Assembly: GCA_033961575.1 (NCBI GenBank)
Contig: CM066733.1
Location: forward strand, 141,162,421-141,226,420
Source: Aselliscus stoliczkanus
Taxonomy: Eukaryota; Chordata; Mammalia; Chiroptera; Hipposideridae
Length of the DNA: 64,000 nucleotides
Direction: 5' to 3'
The position numbers and the translations under genes were made by a program. Of this stretch, positions 48,700 through 61,400 are shown piece by piece (position 1 is the stretch's first letter; each line of letters opens with the position of its first letter). Under the pieces are notes generated by a model, which worked only from the letters and a program-made list of their open reading frames with translations, was not told the DNA's origin and ran no database searches.

Positions 48700-48925
48700 T
48701 AGTAGAAATTATTATTTTTATTGAGGAATAATTGATATAACATTACATTAGTTTTAGGTGTACAGCATAATGATTTGATATTTGGATATACTGGGGAATG
48801 ATCACCACAATAAGTCTAGTTGACATCCATCCCCATACATAGTTACATAGAATTTCCTTTCTTCTGATAAGTACTATATTAGAAATGATTGATTATTATT
48901 ACCATATTAAACTTTATATTTCAGA
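48700..48925 (-). mobile_element. Second L1 3' UTR piece, antisense
   Basis: Contains ttgaggaataattgatataa and attagttttaggtgtacagc, so two L1 3' ends of different age sit side by side. Confidence 0.7.
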
Positions 48926-48929
48926 AAAA

Positions 48930-50125
48930 AGAAAGAAATCAAGTCTTTTAAGAAGGAGTTTTTAAATGACCATTATTTCTTTTGTGAGTGAAAAGGATGC
49001 AAGCAGCATTGTTAAAGTGTTACGAGGAGTAAGTTTCTTAATATCTGCACCAGGAAAAATGGTTTACAGATATTTCATCTTTTTCACTGATTTTGTAAAA
49101 TGACTGCTTTAATGAAGGGTGCTTGTTTTTTTTTTTTAATCTCATGTTTACCATTTTCAATATAACACTAGTCTGTTTTGTAGACTTCGTTCTCTTTACT
49201 ATCCCTAAAGAAGCTATCTACTTGGATTCTGGAGATCTTGAACAGATGTGGCAAATATGTGAGCTTTGGGGTAACAGACTACCTAATAGTGAGATAAAAT
49301 TATACAAAATGCTTCAGTGAGTAATTGCAGTATAAAGAACTCATTCTCCCATTATTATTTTTAAAAGCTGGGTGGTAATATAAGCCTACCTCTCCTGCTA
49401 ATAATGCAGCTAAAACTCATACTAGTGTTTCTGAGTCTCACGTGTGCTCGTTCATAAAGAAGTAAGCTCCATGTCGTATCTACTTTTATTCCTCTTCATC
49501 TCTGCCCCACTTCTGTTGGGTTCTACTGACACATCCAGGGAGCTTGCATTACAATGAACGCTACTCTCTGTACAAGGGTTACTGCCAGTGATTTGGGGGA
49601 AATAATTTTATTTGGTTTTCATTCTTTGTTCACAGCGCTCTCCCAGACATAAGTTTAGATTTGAGTCCATAGGGAGCTGAGCAGGACATTGCCAAATAGT
49701 AACACTACAGGATCCCTAGAATTAGCCTTCCCTTGAGATGTTTGATTAACCTACTTCCTGTGGGATGGATTCTATCCCAAATGCTCCTCTGTCATGCCAA
49801 TGGACTTTGGGTGGGCTCAGTTCCCTCATTTTAGCAGGCATGTCCTGAAGGGCTCTGGTTTAACATCAAGTTGCAACCTCAAGCTATGTTGATAATGTTT
49901 TCAAATATATATCCCTCTTATTTAAAGGGGGTTTCATTTACCCAGTGGTAAACTCCTTTGAGGTTGGGAGTCATTGTTGACTTTCTTCAATACATGCTAT
50001 GTTTCTGGCTGCTGCCAGATGCACAAGAGGACATTGTATGGGTAATGATGGATCTCTTTTTATAGAGGTAAAGACAAGGAAATCATGGTACAGATTGCAG
50101 CAAGAAATTTAATTTAAAAAATATT
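48930..50125. other. Unassigned intron sequence
   Basis: No gene is seen; 49440-49560 has a weak L2 3' end look (agtaagctccatgtcgtatc). Confidence 0.4.
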
Positions 50126-50129
50126 GTGG

Positions 50130-50290
50130 AAGGGAGTCAGAGGAAGAATAATAGATATATATGATATGGGGGGAGGAGTGGGGTGGTGAATTGGGGGAGG
50201 AGAGTTTTACTTTGAGGGGTAAAAAGTATAACTATTGCACTGTGTTGTACACTTGAGGCTAATTAAAAATAAATAAATAATAAAAAAAAT
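50130..50290 (+). mobile_element. L1 3' end, sense
   Basis: G-rich 3' UTR then tgcactgtgttgtacacttg and aggctaattaaaaataaata with an A-rich tail. Confidence 0.75.
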
Positions 50291-50399
50291 TAAAATATTG
50301 GAAAAAATTAGAACTTTCTGAATGAAGATTTATATTCCCTTGCCCCCATGACTTCTCTTTTCTCTCACACTTCACATCTAACATAGAAGGAAAAGTTTT

Positions 50400-50685
50400 A
50401 GGTGTGACCATCAAAACATATCCAGACTTTGACAACTTACTGCTGTTCTTGTTGTTACCATCCTGATCCAAGCCACCATCACCTCTTATGTTGCATATTG
50501 CAATAACATCCTAATTGATCTTTTCCCCTCCCCACCATTTATTCTTAAGGCAAAGTGATGTCTTAAAAATTTAAGTCAGGTCATGTCAATCTTTACCTTA
50601 CCCTCTGAATACCTTAAAATGACTTTCCATTTTCTCATAACAAAGTCCCACATTCTGTCACTGGGACTGAGTTCTGTATAATACA
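50400..50685 (+). mobile_element. L2 LINE fragment
   Basis: Sense L2: aaaacatatccagactttga, catcctgatccaagccacca, tattgcaataacatcctaat, taagtcaggtcatgtcaatc. Confidence 0.85.
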
Positions 50686-50789
50686 ATAATAAACTTAATT
50701 ACAGAAATTGAATTTTTAAATAGGAGTTTCTCAGAGATAATAAAAATGTTCTACATTTAATGAATGTAGAATAATAGAAAAATATAACA

Positions 50790-50900
50790 AAACCCAACAA
50801 AACATGGGCTATGAATTCTAGCTCTGTCACAAAGTAATCATGTGATCTTGTTTAAGTCACTTTTTGTCTCTGAGTCTATTTTTTTTCACAAAAATTAACA
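50790..50900 (+). mobile_element. MIR fragment
   Basis: Sense MIR core: attctagctctgtcacaaag, atgtgatcttgtttaagtca, ctgagtctatt. Confidence 0.65.
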
Positions 50901-51339
50901 ACATGGCTCCAGATCATCTTTAAATATTTTTATAATCCTAGAATTTATAATATATTAATATATATTAATAATATATTAAGACCAAACTGTGATGAATGGG
51001 AAAAAGTACTTTTAGATTCATTTTTTTCTAAAGTTCATGAATTTGAATTAATCAATGAACATTTTCTCACCAGTCACTGTGTTAAAACCAGGAGAGTTCA
51101 TTGAATACAGTATTATTGTCTTAACCTGTGGTCATGGAATGCAGCCAGCAAACCCACAGGAAAATCAAATCTTTAACTTCGAACAAACTGGCATCGTATT
51201 CTCACCAATACGTTAACTCACCATAGTGAAGTTAATCATCACAGGAAAGAATCATTCCTTCTTGGCTCAATGAAATTGCCTCTTCTGAGATGCTTCTTAG
51301 AATTGTGCTTACCATATCTATAATTAAAATTTTAATGAT

Positions 51340-51366
51340 GATGAGGACAATGATGATGATGATGAT
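51340..51366 (+). repeat. (GAT)n microsatellite
   Basis: Short imperfect gat run. Confidence 0.85.
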
Positions 51367-51374
51367 AACATTTG

Positions 51375-51595
51375 TTTAGGACTTAATATGTATCAGGCAG
51401 TGTCCTAAGTAGTTCTTTGTATACATTAGCTATTCAATTATCCAAACAATATAATGACAGATTCTAATAAATTTTGATGTACAGAGAAGTAAAGAAAGAA
51501 CTTGTCAAAAAGTGCTGCAAATTCCAGAGCTGGAATTTGAATCTACACAATTTGACTTCAGAATCCCTGTTCTTAATCATTAAGTTACACTGTGT
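51375..51595 (-). mobile_element. MIR SINE, antisense
   Basis: Antisense MIR order: atgtatcaggcagtgtccta, ccagagctggaatttgaatc, acttcagaatccctgttctt. Confidence 0.75.
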
Positions 51596-51599
51596 GTGA

Positions 51600-52045
51600 G
51601 AAGCTTATTGTTTTGTTTAAGAGACGTTAGCATTACCCTAAGTTTCATTTTAGTTTGCTCTCTCTTCTAAAGATTTATTTCAATGTCTAGATTCACCTTC
51701 TTTGAAAAAATCAACTGAATTATCTCTGTGAGAAAATTATTTTACATTTCTAATTATTCTCTATTTCTTTGAATCCTTTTTATTTCTCTCCTAGTACTAA
51801 ATATTTTATATGAAATTCAGGAAAGGGCCATCCTTTTCAAACTCATTATTTTTTATTTTAACTTGAGATTCCACAATATCATACTCTGTTTGCACATAAG
51901 TCTATATCTGGAGTAAGTGGGTAATAGTTCTCTCTCTGAAATCCTAAGTTATACTTATTAAAATTCTAATAACTGAGGGATTTGTTCTAATTCTTATATC
52001 ATTCTTTTATTTGAAGAGAGTGAAAGTGTGCCTAGTTTATGTGTA
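51600..52045. other. Unassigned intron sequence
   Basis: AT-rich; no gene or confident repeat is seen. Confidence 0.4.
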
Positions 52046-52049
52046 TGAA

Positions 52050-52225
52050 CACATAATAAAAGCTACCATTTATTGAGGTTTGGTATGTGCAAGGCTATTA
52101 ATATATGATATAACCAGTCCTAACAAAAACCTTGAAAAGTTGATTCGAAAGGTAGAAAAGTTAAACAATTACCCCAAATTCCTAAATTTAATAAGCAGTG
52201 GAGATAAGATTCAAATTTACTACTA
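52050..52225 (-). mobile_element. MIR fragment, antisense
   Basis: Antisense MIR: aaagctaccatttattgagg, then gtggagataagattcaaatt near the head end. Confidence 0.6.
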
Positions 52226-52422
52226 TACCATCATATAGATATGTAAATATTGAATTTTCACCTCCTCAACAATAGGATCCAGGCTTTATATACTCGTTTA
52301 TTTTTTCCATCATGCCTAGCACAGTGTATTGATATGGCGAATATTAAAAAACTATGTCAGGAAGCTTGAAGAGTCATAGAGAGAGAAGATGGCTTCCTTG
52401 TGTGGCCCTTGATTCCCCTTTC

Positions 52423-52863
52423 TTTCTTATTTTTTTAAGATTTTTTTTTTTTTAAATTGGGGAATTGGGGGAGGAGAACAGCATTGGGGAATCGAGAAAG
52501 GGGAACAGACAAGTTGCTGTCTTTTTATTCTTCCGTCTAGTTGTGGAGGATGTTGCTTCACTGGCCCTTGTTGGTATCATCATTGCGCTCTTCCTGGATG
52601 AGGCAGATTGGTCGCCGGCCTCTGGATGTCCGCTTACCATGGCTATTGGCAGCTCATGCTGGCTGCCAGCTGCTCACGCTGGCTGCCGGCCATTCATTGT
52701 AGCCTATGGCAGCCCATACCATTGCTGGGGCTTGAGCAACCCAGCTCCAGGTGGAGCTGTTGTTAGCTGTAGAGGGCAGTGTCACTGGCCCTCATATGTG
52801 GGATCTGAACTGGAGCCGCTGGCGTCCCAAGTCAGCTCTTAACCAATGCGCCACTCGGCCGGC
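52423..52863 (-). mobile_element. Long tRNA-derived SINE, copy 4
   Basis: Minus-strand copy with target duplication cccttgattcccctttc on both sides (52406-52422 and about 52863-52879; the first C's are shared with the SINE end). Compared with the other long copies it lacks about 26 bp of the body between two cagccca words. Confidence 0.95.
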
Positions 52864-52879
52864 CCTTGATTCCCCTTTC

Positions 52880-55262
52880 ATATTCTAGGATCAGTAAGCT
52901 TTACCTAGTGTGGTAAGGGTTAATGTTCTTTAATCAGCCTCTACCTCTAGAATTTGTCTGTAAAATTCTAATATTTGCTTACCTCTCAGGTTGTTGTATT
53001 TGTCTAATTACTAAAAGCTGAGTGTTAGTGGTAGGTCTGTGTGGGGACCTCTGCTCTCCTAAAGGGGAGGGTGAGAGCTTTCCGGCTTCAGCTCTATGCC
53101 TAGTGTTGGTGTTATCCTGGGCTTCCACTCTGGTTTTCTCACCTTGGGAAGACCTATGGTCGGTTTACATTCTACCTTGTTAGGATTCTCTGATTGGATA
53201 TAGTAAGTATGTCATATTTAATTATATATTTCCCTAGCTCTTTTTGAAAATAACCACATCTTCTAATTTCTCCACTGTACAAAATAAACATCCAATAAAG
53301 ATTATGAGGTCAAGAGCCTTGTCCTCTCTCCCTACTATATCCTGGCCAATCAAATTATAAATATATGGCCCTTACATTTCAAATGCCTATTCCTTATTGG
53401 TGTGTATTGTTTTATCTGTCATCTCCCCCAACTCTGTTATCTTTTCACCCATCAGGCACACTGTCCATTATCTGTCATTGAGGAGAATCCCTCCCCCTCA
53501 TACAGACATCTAAAATTTGTTACATGAATACTAAAAGTCTGATTTTTGAGTTGAAAACCCAGCAAACAACATTAGCACATATTTTTTAAAAAAATGGTTG
53601 GAATGGAGTAATTCCTTTTCCTGGAAAAAGAAATACTTGTTTTTTTTATAATGTAAGGTTTTTTTTGTCCTATTCTTCTAGAACCTAAACACATATTTGG
53701 AAAAATAACCTCTATACCCTTGAAACAAAATGATATATACCATGGTCTTCTGTGTCACACACTTATTTTTTTTTAAATCAAAAATTACTTATTGTAGATC
53801 CCATCTTTCCTGTATGAAAAAAGTGGGGAAAGGATCTACAGTGTGCAGCCTTCAGGCAAAATTGCAGAGGTGATGGGTTATAAAGGAAATGTGGACTTTC
53901 AGTGAGGTGTGATATCCTTCAAAACGGGTTGTAACCAAGAGGTTGGCAAAGCTGATGAGGATTTTGTGATGTGTAAGGGTTCTGATTTATCAATGTATAA
54001 CCTGGTTGTCTTCTAGGTTCCCCAATGCAGAAAGTGATTACTAACCTGCCAACAGGCCACACCTTTAAACACTCCTGCTCCAAAGGCAGGTTCATGACAG
54101 CTTTGTTGAAAATTACACTATTAGAAAAAGATGATGAGAAATGTGTGCTAGGGAAGGAAAGGGAATTCAGTTTCAAGGAAGCTGGAGAAGACATTATTTG
54201 TAGGATATTGACACATATTCTGAGCATAGATCTCAGCCACAGACATACTCAGGATTTCAAAAATAATTGTGGTGGCTGGTTTGCATTAAAGTTAGTAAGG
54301 ACTTAACCCTCCCTATATAATAGATATTATACCAATATCTATTTCTATATTCCAGATTACGGACATCTGAAAACTGACTCTTGTATCATGGTCTCTACTT
54401 GCTTTTAGGGTATTAGAAACACCGAAGGAAAGGATTCCAGGTACCTTCTGTATACATAAGATCTTGGCTCAATTCGGAGGAAAAGGAGGTCATTATGATT
54501 TGGCCCAATTTGTATTTGAGATGGATGGGAGATATCAGGGAATTTATGTTAATACATTTTCATAGTTCCTATGACAGTCTATTCTCAATCTGGTTGCTCG
54601 TCAGAAGCAGCAGGGGCTCTTAAACTGCAGACCCTTGAGTCTCACCCAGGTCATCAGTAAAACTTCTTGGTGAGTTTTGGATCTGCTTCCTGTCTTCATC
54701 CTTTAGTGGACTGAAGATGAGTTAAGTTTCAGAGCCATTACCCTGGGATGCCCCATCAATGCTTTGCCCTTTATTGGCGTTCATTAGAAATGAATTGCTG
54801 ACAGGACACATTTGAAAGGGAAAAGGAAAGGAAAAGTTACATTCTACTGTTTTGCATTCTACCACTTGAGCTCCATTGTTTAATATTATTTCTTGAAATT
54901 TATTTGCCTTCAAGATTTTCTTTGGAAAGTAAAGATACATCTGAGATTAGGAAATAATAACAGTAATAACAGCAACAGCAGTAATAATAGTAATAAACGC
55001 TGTTTACAGCTCTGCTTTTTTCCTGGGTTTGTTTTTTCCTGATGCCCACACTGGCCTATTGACCAGTCCCTGAAAGCATAGTCATGTCCTGGTTTCCAGA
55101 CAAATCAAGATGCAGAGTAGGAAGCATTTAGACATGGGGCAGGTTTAGCCTCAGCTGCCTGTGAGTCTAGGGTTGCCCAGGGCTGACCAACTACCACGTC
55201 TTGCTAATTCCCAGCGTCAGAATCTGAGGACTGAGTTGCTGCACAGCTGCTTGTCTGGCTAT
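52880..55262. other. Unassigned intron sequence
   Basis: No gene is supported. Overlapping frames at 53919-54306 on both strands have no recognised motif. A short (AGTAATA)-type simple repeat occurs at about 54955-55000. Confidence 0.4.
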
Positions 55263-55264
55263 AT

Positions 55265-55362
55265 TGTCAACCTGGGAGGTTTTAAAAACGTTCAACTTCC
55301 TGAGCTTCACCTCCTTCAGGTTCTAATTCAGTATGCCTCGGGCTGGATCTAGGAGTTTATAT
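55265..55362 (+). mobile_element. MER5A-like hAT-Charlie fragment
   Basis: Resembles the centre of MER5A: gggaggttttaaaaacgttc, caggttctaattcagtatgc, ctcgggctggatctaggag. Both termini are missing. Confidence 0.5.
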
Positions 55363-55633
55363 GTACTTTTAAATCAGCTTTATTGAAATTCACCAATTTT
55401 AAGTGTGTAACTTGATGAGTTTTGGTAACTATATAGTGTGTAAGCACCAAGGCAATTATGGTAGAGAACATTTCCATCATGACAAAAATGTTCCCCAGTG
55501 CCCTTGTCAGTCACCCTTCTCCAGCCCCTGGACACAAGCAACCAGCGATCTGCTTTCTGTTATTTTGCCTTTTCTAGAATTTCATATGTAGAGAATCACA
55601 TTGAATGTAGTCTTTTGTGTCTGACTTGTTTTT

Positions 55634-55756
55634 TTTTTTGTTTGTTTGTTTTTGTTTTTTTTGAGGGCAGTGTCACTGGCCCTCATATGTGGAATCCGAA
55701 CCAGGGCCACTGATGTCCCAAGCCAGCTCTTAACCACTGCGCCACTCGGCTGGCCC
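55634..55756 (-). mobile_element. Short tRNA-derived SINE, copy 3
   Basis: Minus-strand head only, ending at gagggcagtgtcactggccc next to a T tract. Perfect 16-bp target duplication tgtctgacttgttttt at 55618-55633 and 55757-55772. Confidence 0.97.
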
Positions 55757-58709
55757 TGTCTGACTTGTTTTTAATTGCCCAAATGCTTCTGAGATGCACT
55801 ACACTGCTCTGCGTATTAGTGTCTTCTTTATTGCTGACTCATATTCCATGGCATGGGTATGCTTCAATTGGCTTAGCCATTCTTCTGTTGATGGGCGTTT
55901 GGATTGTTCCCAGTTTTGACTATAAGGAGCATTCATGTATAAATGTCGGTGTGGACACATAAATTTAATTTTCTTTCAGAAATATCCAGATGTGAGATTC
56001 TGGGTCACATGGAAGGTGTATTTTTAACTTTATAAGTTAAACTTACAAGAAACTGCTAAACTGTTATCCAAAGTGATTGTATAATTTTGTTGTTCCACCA
56101 CACTGTATAAGGGTTCCAATTCCTCCACATCTTCACCAAAATAGTATTGTCAGTCTTTTTACTTTTAGCTATTCTAGTGGGTGTGTAGCGGCATCTCTTT
56201 GTGGTTTCATTTGCATTTTCCTAATGACTAATACTGTTGAATATGTTTATTCACTTATTTGCCACTTTAATGTCTTTTTTGATGAAATCTCTTGTATACA
56301 TCTATGTCCATTTTATTATCAGGTTGTTTGCCTTATTATGAAATAGTAATAGTTCTTTATAATTCCTGGAACCAAATCATTTATAATACATATGTATAGC
56401 ATATATTTTCTCTTGGTATGTGCCTGTAAATTTAATTTTGTTAATAGTATCTTTGGAAGATGCAATGTTTTAAACCTTAAAAGTCCAGTTATCAATTTCT
56501 TATATTATGGTTTATGCTCTTAGTATTCTATCAAGGTTGCTTTATCTACTCCAAGGGCATAAACATTTCTGTATGAGTTTTATAATGTTTGCTTTTATAT
56601 TTAGATATATGATAAAATTATATAGTTGAAATTAATTTTCATATATATTGTGAAATAAGGGTGAATGAATGTTATTTTCATGACATAAGACTATCCAGTT
56701 GTTCCAGAATTATTGATTGAAAGCACTATCATTTTCCCATTAAAGTAACCTGTCATTTTGTCAAAAACAATTGACTATATGTGTATATCTCTTTCTTCTT
56801 ATTAACCTGCCTTATTTTCAAATATTTGAATATTTTTAGCATTCCATTTTATCTATTTAATTTTACTCTTTGTGCTCTTGGTGACATATTAAAGAAATCA
56901 TGTGTAATCCAAGGTCATGAACATTTATATCTGTGTTTCTTTCTTAAGAGTTTTATAGTTTTATCTTTTATGGTTAGGTTGTTGATTCATTTTGAGTTAA
57001 TTTTTGTATGCGCTGTGAAATAGGGACCTAACTTCTTTCTTTTTCATGTAGAAATCCAGTTATTCCTGCACCATTTATTGGAAGAAGTATCATTTCACAT
57101 GGAATTGTTTTGGCATCTTTGTTAGAAATCAGTTGAACATACATGCGAAGGTTATTTTTGGACTTCAATTTTGTTGCTTTGATCTAAATCTCTAGCCTTA
57201 TGCCATCACCACACGGCTGTGATTACTGTAAATTTTGAAATTGGAAACTTTGAATCATCCTACTTTTCTAAATTATTTTGGTTATTTGGATCTCTTGCAT
57301 TTCCATATGAATTTTAATATCAGCTTGTAAATTTCTGCAAAAAAAAGGCACTTGGTATTTGGATAGACATTGCATTGAATCTTTAGACCCTTTTGGGGAA
57401 TATTGCCAGTTTAGCAATATGAACTCTTTTAATAAGCATGGGATGCCTATCCATTTAAGTCTCCCTTACTTTCTTTCAATAATGTTTTCAGTGTACATGT
57501 ATTGCAATTATTTTGTTAAATTTATTCTTAAGTTTTGTATACTTTTTGATGCTATTATAAATAGAATTTTTTCTCAATTTCATTTTAGATTATTTATTAC
57601 TAATATATAGAAATATAAATGATTTTATATATTGATTATATATCTTTCAGCCTTGGTGAATTCATTTATTAGTTTTAATAGTTTTTAGTGTAATTTTTAG
57701 GGTTTTCTATATACAGGGTGATGTCATCAGCAAATAAAGATAGTTATACTCCTTCCTTTCAGATTTAGATGCTTTATTTTATTTACTTTGTCAAATTGTT
57801 TTGGCTAGAACATTCATTATAATACTGAATAGAAACACTAAGAGTGGACATTTTATTTTATATTTGGAGTCAGTCTTTCTTTTGCCATTCAGTATTGTGT
57901 TAGCTATTTGTTTTTGTAGATGCCCTTTATCAGGTTGTGGAATTTTCCTTTCATTCATAGTTTCTTATGTATTGTATCATGTTGGATTTTGCTAATAGTT
58001 TTTAAGTATCTATTGAGTTGATCATGTGATTTTTATCTTTATTGATGTGTTATATTAAATTAATTGATATTTGAATGTTAAACTAACCTTTCATTTCTGG
58101 GATAAATCTCACTCAATTTTCATGAAATAGTTTATATTCATTTTTATCTATAATACTAGATATAATTTGCTACTATTTTGTTGAACATATTTGTGTTTAT
58201 ATTTATGAAAAATATTGGCATGTAGCTTTCTTTCCTTTTTATGATTGATTTTGGTATCTGGGTAATACTAGGCTCATAGAATGAGTGTTCCTTCCTTTTT
58301 TATTTTTTGGAAAAGTTTTTGAAGAATTGGTATTAGTTATTTTAAAAATCTTTGTTTGAATTTACCAGAAAAGCCATATGTTCCTGGGCATTTCTTTTCA
58401 GGGAACTTTAAAATTACATATTCCATCACTTGTTATAAGTCTATTCAGAATATCTATTTCTTCTTGAATCAGTTTTGATAGTTTGTGTCTTTTTAAGAAT
58501 TGGACCTTTTCATTTATGGACCAATTTTTTGGCATGCAATCATTCATAATATTTCTTTATAATCCTTCTTATTTTTGTAAGGTTGCTAATAATGTTCCCT
58601 TTTTTGTTGCTGATTTTAGTAATTTGAGTCTTCACTAATTTTTCTTCATCAGTTTAGTGAAAGATTTGTTAATTTTGTTGATCTTTCCAAAGAACGAACT
58701 TTTAGATAT

Positions 58710-58905
58710 CTTTTTTAAAAATTTATTTTTAATTATTTATTTATTTTTAAGTTACAGTTGACATTTAATGTTATTTGATATTAGTTTCAGGTGTACAACA
58801 TAGTGGTTAGACATTTATATAATTTATGCAGTGATCCCCCTGATCAGTCTTGTACCCATCGGGCACTATACATAGTTGTTGCAATGTTATTGACTATATT
58901 CTTGA
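58710..58905 (-). mobile_element. L1 3' UTR inserted in the old L1
   Basis: T-rich start, then gatattagtttcaggtgtac and gtggttagacatttatataa, matching the 3' UTR of the younger L1 at 946. It interrupts ORF2 antisense text that continues at 58905. Confidence 0.8.
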
Positions 58906-59536
58906 TTTTTCCCTTTTGTTTTCTTGTTCTCTACTCCATTGGTATCAACTCTAATCTTTATCATTTTATTCCTTCTGCTTGCTTTGGTTTCAGTTTGATC
59001 TTCTTTTTCCAGGGTCTGAAGGCAGAAGGCTAAGTTGTTGATTTGATATTGTTCTTTTTAAATGTAAGTGTTTATAGCTACACATTTTCTTCTGCGCAGT
59101 GCTTTAGCTGCACTCCATAATTTTTGATATTGTATCTTTTCATTCATCTCAAAGTATTTTATGTTTCCTCTTTTGATTTCTTCTTTGACCTCTTAGTTAT
59201 TTAGTATTGTGGTATTTAATTTCCACATATTATTAATTTCCCAAATTTATTTTTATTTTTAATTTCCAATTTCATTTCATTGTAGTTGAGAAATTCTTTT
59301 CATGGCTTTATTTCCCTTAAGTTTATTAAAGCTTGTTTTATTACTGAATTATGGTCTATCCTCAAAAACATTCCACGTGTATTTGAGAGGTTTTCTGCTG
59401 TTGTTGGGTTGAGTGTTCTATGGATGCTGTTAGGTCTAGGTTTGTTTATAATGTTGTTAAAGCCTTCCATTAACATTGCTATTCTGTTGCATTGTTCTAT
59501 CTGTTACTAAAAATGAGGTATTGAAGTCTCCAACTA

Positions 59537-59860
59537 TCGTCATGTGTGCATAACAACAGGGATACATTCTGAGAAATGTGTCCTTAGGTGATTATCTCAT
59601 TATACAAACATCATAGAGTGTACTAACACAAACCTAGATGGTGTAGCCTACTACTGTAATTATATGTGCTATACTTTTATACAACTGGCAGTGCAGTAGG
59701 TTTGTTTACACCAGCATCATAGCAAACACATGAATAATGCATTGTGCTACGATGTTACTATAGCTATGACATCACTAGGTGATAGGAATATTTCAGCTTT
59801 ATTATTGTGGAATTACTGTCATATGCAGCACATCATTGATTGAAATTTCATTATGTGGCA
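59537..59860. mobile_element. MER2-like Tigger DNA transposon
   Basis: Internal words tacattctgagaaatgtgtc, catcatagagtgtactaaca and cacaaacctagatggtgtag match the MER2 (TcMar-Tigger) family as I know it. Ends are degraded (gtgtgcataac and ttatgtggcacatg). Confidence 0.8.
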
Positions 59861-60247
59861 CATGCCTATTAGTGTTAAATTGTCAGTTTTTGCTTCATAT
59901 ATTTTGAATTTCTGTTGCTAAGTGTATATATGTTTATCATAGTTATATCTTCCTGGTGTATTGACATTCTGATTATTGGAAAATGTTCCTCTTTATATCT
60001 AGTGATTATTTTTGTTTCAAAGCTTACTTTTTTCCTGATATGAGTATAGCTGCTCCAGTCTTTCATCATACTGTTTACATGATACATTCTTTTCCATCCT
60101 TTCGCTTTCAGCATACTTATAATCTTTGTATCTAAAATATGTCTCCTGTAGACATCTTGTAGCTGAATCTTGCTTTTACAAATCTAGTCTTATGATCTCT
60201 GCCTTTTGATTTTTTTGCTTAATACTTTTACATATGATGTGATTATT

Positions 60248-60375
60248 TTTATTTGTTTGTTTGTTTGTTTTTGTTATTTTATGAGGGCAGTATCACTGGC
60301 CCTCACATGTGGGACCGAACCAGGGCCACTGGCTTCCCAAGCCAGCACTTAACCACCGCGCCACTCGGCCGGCCC
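60248..60375 (-). mobile_element. Short tRNA-derived SINE, copy 4
   Basis: Minus-strand head only with a (TTTG)n-like A-rich tail complement at the left. Perfect 14-bp target duplication atgatgtgattatt at 60234-60247 and 60376-60389. The last SINE base before the tail is the same as in the other short copies. Confidence 0.97.
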
Positions 60376-60536
60376 ATGATGTGATTATTGATACAGTTGT
60401 AGTTAAACTGAGATTTTCCATTTTGTTTTCCATATATTTCATGTCTTTTTGTTTCTCTATCTTTTCTTCAATCATTTTTTTCACTATGTTTTTCAAAATT
60501 ATTTTTTTGTTGGTAGTTCTAGGGCTTACCGTATAT

Positions 60537-60892
60537 AGTGGACCCTTGAATGAGGCACAGATTAGAGATGCTGACCTCTTAAGCAATTGAAAAAACTACA
60601 TATAACTATAGTGAGCCCTCTGCATTTGCAGATTCCCAATCATGGAATTGACACTTAAATAATGCGGGTTTGAGTTGCACAGGTCAATTGCACTATATTC
60701 AATTGAAAAGAATTCACATGTAAGTGGACCTGCACAGTTCAAATCCATGTTGTTCAAGGGTCAACTGTACTTTCAATCTGTGATTGGGCATCCATGGAAG
60801 CAGAAGGCTGACTGTAGTTACATGCAGATTTCTGATTGTGCAAGGTGTCAGCTCTCCTAACCCTCATGTTGTTCTAGGGCCAACTATACTTT
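60537..60892. mobile_element. Tigger-type DNA transposon remnant
   Basis: Left end gtggacccttgaatgagg and right end gttgttctagggccaac, each next to TA, plus a better internal end gttcaagggtcaactgta at about 60752. The cagttgacccttgaac-type inverted repeat is that of ancient TcMar-Tigger elements. No transposase frame. Confidence 0.7.
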
Positions 60893-61400
60893 TCACTCCA
60901 GAATTTCCTTTTAATTCTTTTCTATTGCTAGTATCTCTTTATTGATATTTTAGACATTGCGATTATATCCTTCTTTGCTTCTTTAATCATGGTTTCCTGT
61001 TCAAAACCTCACATTTTAGGCAATATTTTATAGCAACTCTGTATACAATTCCCCTACCTCTCCCTGGGGCTTGTTTTTGTTGTTTATGTTTTTATTGGTT
61101 TTGTGGCTTGACTAGGTTGTTTTAGTGAAGTCTATTTTCCCTCACAGTGTGAAGTGTTTGGTTTTGCTCCATAGAGGGTGGAGTCTTGTGGGTATGCATA
61201 TTCCTCCTGGGATGATAGTGGTTCAAGCAAAGCTCTCTTAATTGTCTCTTTCCCTGATCTCTCAGTTAAGTTGCATACCTCATTTGTTACCACTCTCAGC
61301 TGTTTGGACTTCACTAATTACTGGCTGATACTCAGTTTTAGACAATGCCCCTGGGGCATAAATTCTCCATGTTTTGATTCACTTAAATTTGGGCATGAGT

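Larger units (their letters stand above)
55370..61400 (-). mobile_element. Very old, long L1 LINE, antisense
   Basis: About 6 kb of antisense L1 from the 3' UTR (tttattgaaattcaccaatt) through ORF2 (ctccacatcttcaccaaaat, acaaaaagattttgg-type text, gggtgatgtcatcagcaaat, attgcattgaatctttagac) to the ORF2 start and upstream regions near 60100-61400. It is riddled with stops. Later insertions are the short SINEs at 55634 and 60248, an L1 3' end at about 58710, MER2 at about 59537 and a Tigger-type element at about 60537. Confidence 0.85.
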
